This document shows, in pieces, positions 44,983 to 55,248 of a DNA stretch of 64,000 nt. Position 1 is the stretch's first letter; the number at the start of each line of letters is the position of its first letter. Position numbers and translations under genes: made by a program. Source of the DNA: Limnohabitans planktonicus II-D5 (GTDB taxonomy: Bacteria; Pseudomonadota; Gammaproteobacteria; Burkholderiales; Burkholderiaceae_C); assembly GCF_001270065.2 (NCBI RefSeq), contig NZ_LFYT02000008.1, positions 1 through 64,000 of the forward strand, read 5' to 3'. The notes under the pieces were generated by a model. That model did no database searches and was not told the DNA's origin. It worked only from the letters and a program-made list of their open reading frames with translations.

Positions 44983-45019
44983 CGGGGACAGAGCAATGAT
45001 TTGCATGGGTCTGTCCCCG
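44983..45019 (-). repeat. intercistronic hairpin between ugpE and ugpC
   Basis: CGGGGACAGA and TCTGTCCCCG are a perfect 10-bp inverted repeat with a 17-base loop. It stands in the only sizeable gap between ugpE and ugpC and could change mRNA stability or be a REP-like element. No T-run follows, so it is not a simple terminator. Confidence 0.6.
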
Positions 45020-45025
45020 GCGTAT

Positions 45026-45880
45026 TTATTTCTCAGTATCAACCAGTCCTTTGACGAACCATTTTTGCATCAGGACCACGACCAGCGCGGGGGGCAGCAT
45101 GGCCAGAATGGCCGCAGCCATGACCACGTTCCATTCGGTCCAGGATTCGCCCGAAATCAGGCGTTTGATGCCCAGCACCACCGGGTACATGTCTTCGTTG
45201 GTGGTCACCAGCAGGGGCCACAGGTATTGGTTCCAGCCATAGATGAACTGGATCACAAACAGCGCCGCGATGTTGGTGGACGACAGGGGCAGCAGCACGT
45301 CCTTGAAAAATCGCATCGGCCCTGCCCCGTCCATGCGGGCGGCTTCCACCAGCTCGTCGGGAATGGTCAGGAAAAACTGTCGGAACAAAAAGGTAGCCGT
45401 GGCAGACGCGATCAAGGGCACCGTCAGGCCCGCAAAGCTGTTGAGCATGCCCAGTCCGGCCACCACTTCATAGGTCGGGCTGATGCGCACCTCCACGGGC
45501 AGCATCAGGGTGACAAAAATCATCCAGAACACCAGGTTGCGCAGTGGAAAGCGGAAATACACGATGGCAAAGGCCGACAGCAGCGAAATCGCGATCTTGC
45601 CAATGGCGATGCCCAGGGCGCTGATCAGGCTGACCTGCATCATGGGCCACATGGCGGGCAGCGGGCTGCCTTGCGAGTTGGGGCCACCAAACAGCGTCAG
45701 GCGGTAGGTTTCCCAAAAATGACTGCCCGGCACCAGCGACATGGGCACGCTTTGGTTGATCTGCTGGGCGGTTTGGGTGGAGCCGACCAAGGTCAGGTAC
45801 AGCGGAAAGGCCACGATGGCCACGCCGAGCAGCAAGATGACATGCCGCAGGATTTGCAGGCCGGGGCGTCGTTCGATCAT
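45026..45880 (-). CDS. ugpE: glycerol-3-phosphate ABC transporter, permease UgpE
   Basis: The 284-residue inner-membrane protein has about six helices and the permease EAA loop [23 protein letters not shown] near residue 190, which contacts Ugp[23 protein letters not shown] is typical of the UgpE/MalG group. I chose the ATG at 45880 ([11 protein letters not shown]). It lies 34 bp downstream of ugpA and pairs with it to form the channel. Confidence 0.95.
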   Translation of the reverse strand: MIERRPGLQILRHVILLLGVAIVAFPLYLTLVGSTQTAQQINQSVPMSLVPGSHFWETYRLTLFGGPNSQGSPLPAMWPMMQVSLISALGIAIGKIAISLLSAFAIVYFRFPLRNLVFWMIFVTLMLPVEVRISPTYEVVAGLGMLNSFAGLTVPLIASATATFLFRQFFLTIPDELVEAARMDGAGPMRFFKDVLLPLSSTNIAALFVIQFIYGWNQYLWPLLVTTNEDMYPVVLGIKRLISGESWTEWNVVMAAAILAMLPPALVVVLMQKWFVKGLVDTEK

Positions 45881-45914
45881 GACCGGCCTCTGAAGTGAAT
45901 GGGTGGGCGCAACA

Positions 45915-46796
45915 TCAGTACTGCACTTTCTTTTCGACAAACTTGAATTGCAAGACCGTGAGCGAGACCACGATCACCATCAACACCACCGATTGCGCGG
46001 CCGAGCTGCCCATGTCCAGCGCCTTGAATCCGTCGTAATAGACCTTGTAGACCAGGATGGCCGTGTCCTTGCCAGGTCCGCCGTGGGTGGTGGCGTCCAC
46101 GATGGCGAAGGTGTCAAAGAAGGCATAGACGATGTTAATGACCAGTAAAAAGAAGGTGGTGGGCGACAAGAGCGGGAACACGATGGTCCAAAAGCGCCGC
46201 CAGGGGCTGGCACCATCAATGGCCGCTGCCTCGATCAGCGACTTGGGGATGGACTGCAGGCCCGCCAGAAAAAACAGGAAGTTGTAGGAAATCTGCTTCC
46301 ACACCGCCGCCATCACGATCAGCGCCATGGCGTGGTTGGGGTTGAGCAGGTGGTTCCATTCAATGCCCATGGCCCGAAGCGCGTAGCCCACTACGCCCAT
46401 GGGCGAAGCAAACATGAACAGCCACAACACGCCCGCGACCACCGGGGCTACGGCGTAAGGCCAGATCAGCAGGGTTTTGTAAAGGCCCGCGCCGCGCCCG
46501 ACCCGGTCGGCCATGACGGCCAACAGCAGCGAGACCGAGAGGCCCGTGACTGCCACCAAAAGTGAAAACACGGCGGTGGTCTTGAACGAATCCAGGTAGC
46601 CGCTGTCGTTCCACAAGCGGGAAAAGTTCTCCAGCCCCACAAATTCGCGGGACGCACCAAAGGCGTCTTCTTGCAAAACGCTTTGGTACAGAGCCTGCCC
46701 GGCAGGCCAGAAAAAGAAAACCAGCACGATGCTCAGCTGTGGCGCAATCAGCAGCCAGGGCAGCCAGCGGGATTTGAAGCGGACGCGTTTTTCCAT
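45915..46796 (-). CDS. ugpA: glycerol-3-phosphate ABC transporter, permease UgpA
   Basis: The 293-residue permease belongs to the UgpA/MalF group. Six membrane helices are expected, for example [22 protein letters not shown] and [20 protein letters not shown]. The EAA loop is [23 protein letters not shown] near residue 196. VFPLLSPT follows it, as usual. A short hairpin separates it from ugpB upstream, which would let the binding protein be made in excess over the permeases. Confidence 0.95.
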   Translation of the reverse strand: MEKRVRFKSRWLPWLLIAPQLSIVLVFFFWPAGQALYQSVLQEDAFGASREFVGLENFSRLWNDSGYLDSFKTTAVFSLLVAVTGLSVSLLLAVMADRVGRGAGLYKTLLIWPYAVAPVVAGVLWLFMFASPMGVVGYALRAMGIEWNHLLNPNHAMALIVMAAVWKQISYNFLFFLAGLQSIPKSLIEAAAIDGASPWRRFWTIVFPLLSPTTFFLLVINIVYAFFDTFAIVDATTHGGPGKDTAILVYKVYYDGFKALDMGSSAAQSVVLMVIVVSLTVLQFKFVEKKVQY

Positions 46797-46844
46797 AAAT
46801 TCTTTGCAAAGCCGGGGTCTGAAGTGTCACCCCAAAATGCGCAA

Positions 46845-46867
46845 AAGCAGAGGCACTGCCTCTGCTT
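46845..46867 (-). terminator. attenuator-like hairpin between ugpB and ugpA
   Basis: AAGCAGAGGCA and GCCTCTGCTT form a perfect stem of about 10 bp, followed on the minus strand by TTGCGC with only a weak T-run. Such partial terminators or stabilising stems are common just after the binding-protein gene of ABC operons. Confidence 0.55.
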
Positions 46868-46905
46868 CTTTCAGGCGCCCACCGCCCCTTAGAGCGGTTA
46901 AGGCA

Positions 46906-48210
46906 TCACTTGTTGGCTTTTTCGAAGCGTTCGAGCTGTTCGTTGCCGCGCTTGATGGCCATGTCCAAGGCTTCTTGGGTGCCCTTTTTGCCGCTCCACA
47001 CGCCTTCGAGTTCCTCGTCAATGATGGTGCGGATTTGCACAAAGTTGCCCAGGCGCACGCCGCGCGACTTGTCGGTGGTCTTGCGGATCATCTGGGTGAC
47101 CGACACATCGGTGCCGGGGTTCTTTTTGTAGAAGCCGGACTTTTCGGTCAACTCGAACGACGCCTTGGTGACGGGCAGGTAGCCAGTGCGCTGGTGGCTG
47201 GCTGCAGCCACATCGGATTTGGACAAGTGTGCAAAGAACTGCGCCACGCCTTTGTATTCGGGGGCCTTTTTGCCGCTCATCACCCACAGGCTCGCACCGC
47301 CGATCACGGTGTTTTGGGGTGCACCGTTCACATCGGGGTAGTAGGGCAGGGTGCCAATACCGTAGCCGAACTTGCCGTTGCGCACCACGCTGCCATACAG
47401 GGCCGAGGAGCCGGTGGCCATGGCGCACTCGCCAGAGACAAAGGTGGCGTCAGCCGCATTGCCGCGACCCTTGTAAACAAACAAGCCCTGCTTGGCCATG
47501 TTGGCCAGGTTGTCAATGTGGCGCACATGCAGCGGGGTGTTGAAGCTCAGCCGCGCGTCCATGCCGCGCATGCCGTTGCCTTTGGTGGCGAACTCGGTGT
47601 TGTGCCAGGCCGAGAAGGACTCCAGCTGGGTCCAGCTGATCCAGCTGGTGGTGAAGGGGCACTTGTGGCCGCTGGCTTTGAGTTTGGCCGCTGCCAAGGC
47701 CACCTCAGGCCAAGTGGTTGGGGGTTTCTCTGCGTCCAGACCTGCGGCCTTGAAAGCGTCCTTGTTGTAGTGGAAGACGGGCGTGGAGCTGTTGAAGGGG
47801 AAGCTCAACATCTGGCCGTTGGGGGCGGTGTAGTAACCGGCCACGGCGGGCACATAGGCATTTTGGTCGAATTTGAGGCCCGCGTCGGTCATGACTTTGC
47901 CCACGGGCACGATGGCACCCTTGCTGGCCATCATGGTGGCGGTGCCCACTTCAAACACTTGCAGGATGTGCGGGGCGTTGCCTGCGCGGTAGGCAGCAAT
48001 GGCTGCAGTCATGGACTCGTCGTAGTTGCCCTTGAAGGTGGGCACGATTTTGTAGTCTTTTTGGCTGGCGTTGAAGTCCTTGGCCAGGTCGTTGACCCAT
48101 TCGCCCAGGGCACCACCCATGGAATGCCACCACTGGATTTCGGTTTGGGCTTGGGCGGACAGGCTGGCCAAGCCCAGAGTCAGGGCTGAGAGGGTGAGTT
48201 TGAGTTTCAT
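46906..48210 (-). CDS. ugpB: glycerol-3-phosphate-binding periplasmic protein
   Basis: The 434-residue protein has a signal peptide (KLTLSALTLGLASLSAQA, cleaved near AQTEI). The mature part starts with IQWWHSMGGALGEWVNDLAKDFNAS, the UgpB pattern, and contains the conserved FPFNSSTPVFHYNKDAFKAAGLD and the pocket region near TEFATKGNGMRG. I chose the ATG at 48210 (MKLKLTL). It heads ugpBAECQ. Upstream are TGTCA-containing boxes that could be PhoB sites. Confidence 0.96.
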   Translation of the reverse strand: MKLKLTLSALTLGLASLSAQAQTEIQWWHSMGGALGEWVNDLAKDFNASQKDYKIVPTFKGNYDESMTAAIAAYRAGNAPHILQVFEVGTATMMASKGAIVPVGKVMTDAGLKFDQNAYVPAVAGYYTAPNGQMLSFPFNSSTPVFHYNKDAFKAAGLDAEKPPTTWPEVALAAAKLKASGHKCPFTTSWISWTQLESFSAWHNTEFATKGNGMRGMDARLSFNTPLHVRHIDNLANMAKQGLFVYKGRGNAADATFVSGECAMATGSSALYGSVVRNGKFGYGIGTLPYYPDVNGAPQNTVIGGASLWVMSGKKAPEYKGVAQFFAHLSKSDVAAASHQRTGYLPVTKASFELTEKSGFYKKNPGTDVSVTQMIRKTTDKSRGVRLGNFVQIRTIIDEELEGVWSGKKGTQEALDMAIKRGNEQLERFEKANK

Positions 48211-48290
48211 GAGGGTTCCTGAAAAAAAGCTTGAACAAGCAAAAGACCCGATCAAGGGTCATCCTGACGCGATCAATGTGCCTTTGAAAA

Positions 48291-48330
48291 ATGACAGTTT
48301 CATTAAGGATGGGTGATGAAAAAGTGACAA
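48291..48330 (-). promoter_or_regulatory. candidate PhoB-type boxes upstream of ugpB
   Basis: On the minus strand, TTGTCACTTTTTCA and CTGTCATTTTTCAA start 33 bp apart, three 11-bp helical repeats. CTGTCAT is the Pho box half-site consensus, but the second half of each box is poor. E. coli ugp is PhoB-controlled, so this is plausible but weak. Confidence 0.35.
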
Positions 48331-48490
48331 TCCGGATTTTCCATGAGCCCAGAGCCTTGGGCGACAGGTGCCCCTGTCTTTGGCGCGTGTTTGTTGCACT
48401 GCGGTAACATTCAGCCTCAGCCGGGTTCAAGCCAGTTTCCGTGTCTGGCTGAAAGCGTATTTGCCACGCCGTTGACCGCGCCTTATCCCT

Positions 48491-51400
48491 ATGAATGCAC
48501 CCACCACGCTCCAACAATTGATGCAAGCCGACGCCGATGCGCCGCGCCTGCGCGAGATTCCTTACAACTACACCAGCTTTTCTGACCGTGAAATCGTGGT
48601 TCGTCTGCTGGGCGATACAGCTTGGGATCTGCTCAACCAGCTGCGCCAGGAGCGTCGCACCGGCCGCTCGGCCCGCATGCTCTACGAAGTGTTGGGGGAC
48701 ATCTGGGTGGTCGAGCGCAACCCCTATTTGCAAGACGACCTGCTGGACAACCCGGGCCGCCGAAAGATGTTGGTGGACGCACTGCATCACCGCCTGGGCG
48801 AAGTCCAAAAACGCCGCACGCCGGGTGTGGACGCCGCCCGCGACGCCTTGGTTGGCCAGTTGCTGGCATTGGCCACACAGGCTGTCAGCCAATTCAGCGA
48901 GCGCTTCACCCGCATGACCAAGCTGCGCAGCCAGGTGCAAAAGACCCTGGGGCGCCTCACAGCCAAGGACAACATCAAGTTCGATGGCCTCTCGCGCGTG
49001 AGCCATGTGACCGACGCCACCGACTGGCGCGTGGAATACCCCTTTGTGGTGCTGACGCCGGACTCCGAGGTCGAAATGGCGGGGCTGGTCAAGGGCTGTA
49101 TCGACCTGGGCCTGACCATTGTTCCCCGTGGCGGCGGCACGGGTTACACCGGCGGCGCTATTCCCTTGACCTGGAAGAGCGCGGTCATCAACACCGAAAA
49201 GCTCGAAGCCATGACCGAGGTCGAAATGGTCGACCTGCCCGGTATTGCCCACAAAATTCCGACCATCTACACCGAAGCCGGTGTGGTGACCCAGCGCGTG
49301 GCCGATGCGGCCGAGCGCGGTGGTTTTGTCTTTGCAGTCGACCCAACTTCGGCCGAAGCCAGCTGCGTGGGCGGCAACATCGCCATGAATGCGGGTGGCA
49401 AAAAAGCGGTGCTCTGGGGCACTGCGCTCGACAACCTGGCCAGCTGGCGCATGGTCACGCCCGACGCCGAATGGCTGGATGTGGTGCGCATGGACCACAA
49501 CATGGGCAAGATCCATGATGCAGACGTGGCGACATTTGAGCTGCGCTATTTCAAAGCCGATGGCAAAACCCCGATCCGCACGGAGACCCTGGTGATTCCC
49601 GGCAAAACCTTCCGCAAGGAAGGCCTGGGCAAGGATGTGACCGACAAGTTCTTGAGCGGCCTGCCCGGTGTGCAAAAAGAAGGCTGCGACGGCCTGATCA
49701 CCAGCGCCCGCTGGGTCGTGCACCGCATGCCCACGCACACCCGCACGGTGTGCATGGAGTTTTTTGGCCATGCCCGTGAGGCGGTGCCCAGCATCGTCGA
49801 GATCAAGGACTTCATGTTTGCCGAGCAAAAGCGCACCGGCACCGTGATGGCGGGTCTGGAGCACTTGGACGACCGCTATTTGCGCGCAGTGGGTTACTCC
49901 ACCAAGAGCAAGCGCGGCGGCTTCCCCAAGATGGTGCTGATCGGTGACATCGCTGGTGACAATGCCGACGACGTGGCCAAGGCCACGTCCGAGATCGTGC
50001 GCATTGCCAACTCGCGCAGCGGCGAAGGCTTCATTGCCATCAGCCCCGAAGCGCGCAAAAAGTTCTGGTCGGACCGCAAGAAAACAGCGGCCATTTCGCG
50101 CCACACCAACGCCTTCAAGGTCAACGAAGACGTGGTCATTCCGCTGCCGCGCATGGCCGAATACACCGACGGCATTGAGCGCATCAACATCGAGCTGAGC
50201 CTGCGCAACAAGCTCAAGCTGTGCCGCGAAATCGAAGCCTTCCTGGATCGGGGCAACCTGCCCCTGGGCAAGCAAGACGACGCCAGCGACATCCCGTCGG
50301 CCGAGTTGCTGGAAGACCGCGTGGCGCAAGCCTTGGCCGTTGTGCGCGAGGTGCAGGCGCAGTGGCAAGGCTGGTTGACGCAAGTCGATGACCTCTTCCC
50401 CCAGCTGCAAGAACACACTTTGCGCGCCAGCTGGAAGACGCAAATCCGCCCGGCTTTCCAGAACATTTTCTCGGGCTCAGCTTTTCTGCCGATCCTGACC
50501 GAAGTCACGGCCATTCACCAACGCGTGCTCAAGGGCCGTGTGTGGGTGGCGCTTCACATGCACGCTGGTGACGGCAATGTGCACACCAACATCCCGGTGA
50601 ACAGCGACAACTACGAGATGCTGCAAACCGCGCACGAAGCGGTGGCCCGCATCATGGTGCTGGCGCGTAGCCTGGACGGCGTGATCTCGGGCGAGCACGG
50701 CATTGGCATCACCAAGCTGGAGTTTTTGACCGACGCCGAGTTGGCCAACTTCACCGCCTACAAAGCCAAAGTAGACCCCGAAGGGCGCTTCAACAAAGGC
50801 AAACTGCTGCGCGGTGCGGCTCTCACGGGCTTGGGTGACGATGTGCACGCAGCCGACCTGACACACGCCTACACCCCCAGCTTTGGCCTCATGGGCCACG
50901 AGTCGCTGATCATGCAGCAGTCCGATATTGGCGCGATTGCGGCCAGCGTGAAAGACTGCTTGCGTTGCGGCAAGTGCAAACCCGTGTGCGCCACGCATGT
51001 GCCGCGTGCCAATTTGCTTTACAGCCCACGCAACAAAATTTTGGCGACCTCTTTGTTGGTCGAGGCTTTCCTCTACGAAGAGCAAACCCGCCGGGGCATC
51101 TCGATCAAGCACTGGCAGGAATTTGAGGACGTGGCCGACCACTGCACCGTCTGCCACAAGTGCCTGACGCCTTGCCCGGTGAACATCGACTTTGGCGATG
51201 TGTCCATGAACATGCGCAACCTGCTGCGTAAGATGGGGCAAAAGAGCTTCCGCCCAGCGGCTGAGTTTCAGTCTTGGTTCATTGGTACAGCCAGTCCGAA
51301 TGCCATTGCCTTGGGTCAGGCATTGACCAAAATCAGTTTCAAGGCGCAACGCTTGGGCAACCGTGTGTTGAATGTATTTGCCCGTCAGCAAACCAAGGCA

Positions 51401-52366
51401 CCTCCAGCGTCAGTGGGTCAACCCCCCATCAAGGAGCAGGTGATTCACTTCATCAACAAAAAAATGCCCGGGGGCCTGCCCAAGAAGGGTGCCCGAGCTT
51501 TGCTCGACATTGAAGACAAGGATTACGTGCCGATCATTCGTGACCCCAAAACCACGAGTGCTGAGACCGAGGCGGTGTTCTATTTTCCAGGGTGTGGCTC
51601 GGAGCGTTTGTTCAGTCAAGTAGGTCTGGCGACGCAGGCCATGCTGTGGCATGCGGGCGTGCAAACGGTGTTGCCACCAGGTTATCTGTGCTGCGGTTAC
51701 CCGCAAAAAGGCTCGGGCCAGTTTGACAAGGCCGAAAAAATCATCACCGACAACCGGGTGCTGTTCCACCGAGTGGCCAACACGCTCAATTACCTCGATA
51801 TCAAGACTGTGGTTGTGAGCTGCGGCACCTGCTACGACCAGTTGCAGGGTTACGAGTTCGACAAGATTTTCCCGGGCTGCCGCATTGTGGACATCCACGA
51901 GTACCTGCTCGAAAAAGGCATCAAGCTCGAATCGCAAGGTGCCTATCTTTACCACGACCCTTGCCACAGCCCCATGAAGTTGCAAGCGCCCATGAAAACC
52001 GTCACCGCCTTGTTGGGCGATGGTGTGATGGAGAGCAGTCGCTGCTGTGGTGAAAGCGGTGGTTTGGCCTCGTCACGCCCTGATATCTCGACACAGATTC
52101 GCTTTCGCAAAGAAGAAGAAATTCGCAAAGGCGAGGTCGCTTTGCGTCAATCGGGCGCGGTCAAAGCAGAGGAAAACATCAAAATTCTCACCTCTTGCCC
52201 GAGCTGTCTGATGGGCTTGAACCGCTACCAAGACGACCTGCAAAACGGCCTGCTCGAAGCCGATTACATCGTGGTCGAGATGGCCAGGCACATCCTGGGC
52301 GAGAACTGGATGCCCGAGTACGTCAGTGCCGCCAATGCCGGTGGCATTGAGCGCGTGTTGGTTTAA
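48491..52366 (+). CDS. fused FAD/iron-sulfur oxidoreductase (DUF3683, D-lactate/glycolate dehydrogenase type)
   Basis: The 1291-residue protein joins several modules. An N-terminal DUF3683 region (about 1-165) is followed by an FAD-binding domain with [15 protein letters not shown] near residue 213 and an FAD-linked oxidase C domain with [12 protein letters not shown] near residue 691. Two 4Fe-4S motifs follow: [11 protein letters not shown] near 821 and [12 protein letters not shown] near 884. Two CCG (heterodisulfide reductase-type) domains end it: [10 protein letters not shown] with [10 protein letters not shown] and SCGTC, then YHDPCHSP with CCGESGG. Such fusions oxidise 2-hydroxyacids and pass electrons towards quinone; the exact substrate is not known. 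It is divergent from ugpB and followed by a DUF971 gene after 15 bp. Confidence 0.88.
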   Translation: MNAPTTLQQLMQADADAPRLREIPYNYTSFSDREIVVRLLGDTAWDLLNQLRQERRTGRSARMLYEVLGDIWVVERNPYLQDDLLDNPGRRKMLVDALHHRLGEVQKRRTPGVDAARDALVGQLLALATQAVSQFSERFTRMTKLRSQVQKTLGRLTAKDNIKFDGLSRVSHVTDATDWRVEYPFVVLTPDSEVEMAGLVKGCIDLGLTIVPRGGGTGYTGGAIPLTWKSAVINTEKLEAMTEVEMVDLPGIAHKIPTIYTEAGVVTQRVADAAERGGFVFAVDPTSAEASCVGGNIAMNAGGKKAVLWGTALDNLASWRMVTPDAEWLDVVRMDHNMGKIHDADVATFELRYFKADGKTPIRTETLVIPGKTFRKEGLGKDVTDKFLSGLPGVQKEGCDGLITSARWVVHRMPTHTRTVCMEFFGHAREAVPSIVEIKDFMFAEQKRTGTVMAGLEHLDDRYLRAVGYSTKSKRGGFPKMVLIGDIAGDNADDVAKATSEIVRIANSRSGEGFIAISPEARKKFWSDRKKTAAISRHTNAFKVNEDVVIPLPRMAEYTDGIERINIELSLRNKLKLCREIEAFLDRGNLPLGKQDDASDIPSAELLEDRVAQALAVVREVQAQWQGWLTQVDDLFPQLQEHTLRASWKTQIRPAFQNIFSGSAFLPILTEVTAIHQRVLKGRVWVALHMHAGDGNVHTNIPVNSDNYEMLQTAHEAVARIMVLARSLDGVISGEHGIGITKLEFLTDAELANFTAYKAKVDPEGRFNKGKLLRGAALTGLGDDVHAADLTHAYTPSFGLMGHESLIMQQSDIGAIAASVKDCLRCGKCKPVCATHVPRANLLYSPRNKILATSLLVEAFLYEEQTRRGISIKHWQEFEDVADHCTVCHKCLTPCPVNIDFGDVSMNMRNLLRKMGQKSFRPAAEFQSWFIGTASPNAIALGQALTKISFKAQRLGNRVLNVFARQQTKAPPASVGQPPIKEQVIHFINKKMPGGLPKKGARALLDIEDKDYVPIIRDPKTTSAETEAVFYFPGCGSERLFSQVGLATQAMLWHAGVQTVLPPGYLCCGYPQKGSGQFDKAEKIITDNRVLFHRVANTLNYLDIKTVVVSCGTCYDQLQGYEFDKIFPGCRIVDIHEYLLEKGIKLESQGAYLYHDPCHSPMKLQAPMKTVTALLGDGVMESSRCCGESGGLASSRPDISTQIRFRKEEEIRKGEVALRQSGAVKAEENIKILTSCPSCLMGLNRYQDDLQNGLLEADYIVVEMARHILGENWMPEYVSAANAGGIERVLV

Positions 52367-52381
52367 CCTGGAAAACAAGAT

Positions 52382-52798
52382 ATGGCCGGTTTGACAAAAA
52401 CAAGCCCCACGCCCGAGTCCTTGACCGTGCATGGGCAGACCAAGGTGCTGGAAATCGGTTTTTCCGACGGGGCGCAATTTCGCATTCCCTTTGAGCTGAT
52501 GCGCATCTATTCACCGTCGGCTGAGGTCCAGGGTCACGGCCCCGGTCAGGAAGTGCTTCAAACCGGCAAGCGCGAAGTGACGGTGGTCGACATTGAGCCC
52601 GTGGGCAACTACGCCGTTAAACCCACGTTCTCGGACGGCCACGATTCAGGCCTGTTCACTTGGGAGTACTTGTACTTCCTGGGCGACCAGCAAGCGGCCC
52701 TGTGGCAACAATACGAAGATCGCCTGCAGGCTGCGGGCACTGACCGCGATGCGCCCATGCCCGGCAAGGCGGGCAGCAGCTGCGGCCACAGTCACTGA
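52382..52798 (+). CDS. DUF971 family protein
   Basis: The 138-residue protein matches the DUF971 domain: KVLEIGFSDGAQFRIPFELMRIYSPSAEVQGHGPGQ, then VTVVDIEPVGNYAVKPTFSDGHDSGLFTWEYLYFLG. The domain is the same as the N-terminal part of gamma-butyrobetaine hydroxylase, and stand-alone copies are linked to iron-sulfur cluster handling. It ends in GSSCGHSH, a possible metal site. It follows the oxidoreductase gene by 15 bp. In many relatives ubiE comes next, but here a tandem repeat follows. Confidence 0.9.
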   Translation: MAGLTKTSPTPESLTVHGQTKVLEIGFSDGAQFRIPFELMRIYSPSAEVQGHGPGQEVLQTGKREVTVVDIEPVGNYAVKPTFSDGHDSGLFTWEYLYFLGDQQAALWQQYEDRLQAAGTDRDAPMPGKAGSSCGHSH

Positions 52799-53227
52799 AG
52801 AAATTCGGAGCTGGGATTGCCGCGCTTAGCTCGCAATGACGGGGATTTGTCACTGCGAGGAGCCGCCTTTAGCCGCGAGGAACGAAGTGACGTGGCGGGA
52901 CGCGGTAGTCCAGTTGCAGCGCTTGTCCAAACCGCAGCGCCAAAGCATGCGCCCTTGCTGGATTGCCGCGCTTCGCTCGCAATGACGGGGTTTGTCACTG
53001 CGAGGAGCCGCCTTTAGCCGCGAGGAACGAAGTGACGTGGCGGGACGCGGCAGTCCAGTTGCAGTGCTTGTCCAAACCGCAGCGCCAAAGCATGCGCCCT
53101 TGCTGGATTGCCGCGCTTCACACGAAATGACGGGGATTTGTCACTGCGAGGAGCGAAGCGATCTGACGGGACGGGGCAGTTCAGCCGATGGAGGCTTGAG
53201 GTTGGGCGGGATGTGACTGTTTGATCG
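52799..53227. repeat. gene-free region with 145-bp tandem repeat (two copies plus part of a third)
   Basis: Units begin GGATTGCCGCGC at 52814, 52960 and 53105, so the period is 145-146 bp. The first two copies are almost identical; the third stops near 53184 and lacks an inner segment (CCGCCTTTAGCCGCGAGGA). Each unit contains the arms TGCCGCGCTTCGCTCGCAAT and GTCACTGCGAGGA, which can pair. They resemble a widespread bacterial palindromic repeat (GTCATTGCGAGG type). No credible gene lies within. Confidence 0.85.
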
Positions 53228-54550
53228 TCAGCAGTTGATAGTTTTCAGGGTTTGGGCAATGGCTGTCACGCGGGCTTTGGCGATCTGCTCACCAATTTGC
53301 GGACCCTTGAGGCCTTGCGCAGCCGCTGCTTGGGCAATGGGCGCGGTCTGGACCGATAGCGCTGCCTGTTGGGCTTTCAACAAACGTTCAGCTTGCGGGT
53401 AAGCCGCATCTTCAAAGCCCAGTCGACCCCGTGCATCGCACTCGCAGGCTTGCAAGACCTGCGCAAAACGCTCGGCCTGGCGAACAGCGTCGCAGCGCTC
53501 CAGCAGGCGCATCAACGCCTGTGGCCCCAACTCAGCGCTGCGGTGGATGTTGCCGTGCTCGCGTGCCACCACCTCGGCCAGTTCCTTGCAGTCGGTGGGC
53601 ACGCGCAGGCGCTCGCACACCTTTTTCAGCAACTTGACGCTGCGCCCTTCATGACCGATGTGCCTGGGCAGCACGTCGTCGGGGGTGTTGCCTTTGCCGA
53701 GGTCGTGCATCAGGCAGGCCACGCGTACCGACAGAGGCATGTTCAGGCGAGCGCTCATGTCCATCACCAGCATCATGTGCACGCCCGTGTCGATTTCGGG
53801 GTGGTATTCGGGGCGCTGCGGCACGCCCCACAGGCGGTCCAGTTCGGGCAGCAGCACCTTCAGGGCCCCGCAGTCACGCAGCACCTCGAACATGCGCGAG
53901 GGTTTTTCGCTCATCAGCCCGCGAGCCAGTTCTTGCCAGACCCGCTCGGGCACCAGGTGGTCGACCTCGCCGTCTTCGACCATCTGGCGCATCAGCGCCA
54001 AGGTGTCGAGGGCAACTTCGAAGTCGGTGAAGCGGGCTGCAAAACGTGCCACGCGCAAGATGCGCACCGGGTCTTCGGCAAAGGCAGGGGTGACGTGGCG
54101 CAGCCGCTTGGCGCGCAAGTCAGCCAGGCCGCCCCAGGGGTCGATGACTTCGCCAAGCCAGGCAGGCGTCGTGTGTGTCTGGGCATGTGCGGTGGTTTTT
54201 CCGGATTCAGGCGTGGCGACGGCATTCAAGGCACAAGCCAGTGCTTCAGGCAAGGCCATGGCGTTGATGCTCAGGTCGCGCCGCGCCAAGTCTTCTTCAA
54301 GCGTGACTTCGGGGGATGCCTGCACCGCAAAGCCTTTGTAGCCTCGCGCTGTCTTGCGCTCGGTGCGGGCCAGGGCGTATTCCTCGCGGCTGTGCGGGTG
54401 CAAAAACACCGGAAAGTCCTTGCCCACCGGCACATAGCCTTGTGCGGTCATGGCCTCGGGTGTGCTGCCCACCACCACCCAGTCGCGGTCGTTGACGGCA
54501 AGGCCCATCAAGGCATCGCGCACTGCACCGCCGACGACAAAAACCTGCAT
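53228..54550 (-). CDS. cca: multifunctional CCA-adding tRNA nucleotidyltransferase
   Basis: The 440-residue enzyme adds or repairs CCA at tRNA 3' ends. The nucleotidyltransferase head has VVGGAVRDALMG and NDRDWVVVG (catalytic aspartates), then RDLSINAMAL and EDPVRILRVARFAARF. An HD domain with CLMHDLGKG near residue 263 adds phosphatase/phosphodiesterase activity, as in gammaproteobacterial Cca. I chose the ATG at 54550 (MQVFVVGGAVRD). About 25 residues (TPESGKTTAHAQTHTTPAW region) form an insertion near residue 120. It lies 14 bp after a GST gene on the same strand. Confidence 0.96.
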   Translation of the reverse strand: MQVFVVGGAVRDALMGLAVNDRDWVVVGSTPEAMTAQGYVPVGKDFPVFLHPHSREEYALARTERKTARGYKGFAVQASPEVTLEEDLARRDLSINAMALPEALACALNAVATPESGKTTAHAQTHTTPAWLGEVIDPWGGLADLRAKRLRHVTPAFAEDPVRILRVARFAARFTDFEVALDTLALMRQMVEDGEVDHLVPERVWQELARGLMSEKPSRMFEVLRDCGALKVLLPELDRLWGVPQRPEYHPEIDTGVHMMLVMDMSARLNMPLSVRVACLMHDLGKGNTPDDVLPRHIGHEGRSVKLLKKVCERLRVPTDCKELAEVVAREHGNIHRSAELGPQALMRLLERCDAVRQAERFAQVLQACECDARGRLGFEDAAYPQAERLLKAQQAALSVQTAPIAQAAAAQGLKGPQIGEQIAKARVTAIAQTLKTINC

Positions 54551-54564
54551 GGCCGCGTCTTCCT

Positions 54565-55248
54565 TCAGCGAGACACCCGAAAGGGCTCTTCGAAGTCGAT
54601 GAAGTCCTGCTCGTCCAGCGCCTCGTCGATCCAGGCCTTCACGCCGGGCAGGGCGCACACGCGGTCCATGTAGGCGGCCACATCGGCTGGCACGGGCAGG
54701 GCATAAGTTTTCAGGCGCATGACCACCGGGGCAAAGTAGGCGTCGGCCACAGTGAATGGGCCAAAGAGCATGGGGCCGCCGTGTTCTTGCAGCAGGCCGC
54801 TCCACAGGCTGCAGATGCGCGCCAGATCGGCGCGCACGGCGGGCTTGTCCCGCAGGGCGAGTGCGCCGACATCAGGCAGATGCGCTTCGATGTTCATGGG
54901 GCAGGCGCTGCGCAGGCCCACAAAGCCGCTGTGCATCTCGGCGCAGATGCTGCGGGCGCGTGCTCGGGCGGCGCGGTCCGCAGGCCAAAGCTGCTTTTCA
55001 GGAAACTGCTCGGCCACATATTCCGCAATCGCCAGGGTGTCCCACACGGCCAGGCCGTCGTGCACCAGCACGGGCACCTTGCCCACCGGGTTGACGTCCT
55101 TGAGCGCGGCCTTGAACTGCGAGTCGGGCGCGAAGCTGTCAAAGCGGACAAAGACCTCGTCAAAGGCTATGCCCGCCTGGCGCAGCAGCACCCAGGGGCG
55201 CATGGACCAGGACGAATAATTTTTGTTGGCAATGTAAAGCTGTAGCAT
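54565..55248 (-). CDS. glutathione S-transferase family protein
   Basis: The 227-residue protein has the thioredoxin-fold N-terminal domain with the serine active-site segment NKNYSSWSMRPWVLL and VGKVPVLVHDGLAVWDTLAIAEYVAEQF (glutathione binding P-V and D-T). The helical C-terminal domain contains GPFTVADAYFAPVVMRLKTY. This pattern matches the YfcF/YfcG-like or zeta/omega-like bacterial GST groups with a catalytic serine; the substrate is unknown. It is co-oriented with cca, 14 bp away, and divergent from the peptide transporter operon. Confidence 0.9.
   Translation of the reverse strand: MLQLYIANKNYSSWSMRPWVLLRQAGIAFDEVFVRFDSFAPDSQFKAALKDVNPVGKVPVLVHDGLAVWDTLAIAEYVAEQFPEKQLWPADRAARARARSICAEMHSGFVGLRSACPMNIEAHLPDVGALALRDKPAVRADLARICSLWSGLLQEHGGPMLFGPFTVADAYFAPVVMRLKTYALPVPADVAAYMDRVCALPGVKAWIDEALDEQDFIDFEEPFRVSR

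Noticed and set aside
47951..50443. 830-codon minus-strand frame across ugpB and the oxidoreductase
   Set aside because: It overlaps two well-supported genes and shows no motif of its own; its 3' part is simply ugpB in another frame.
52814..53184. CRISPR array
   Set aside because: The repeat unit is 145 bp and contiguous, without unique spacers, and no cas genes are nearby.
53369..54673. 434-codon plus-strand frame opposite cca
   Set aside because: cca is complete with all motifs on the other strand; the plus frame has no domain and antisense-type composition.
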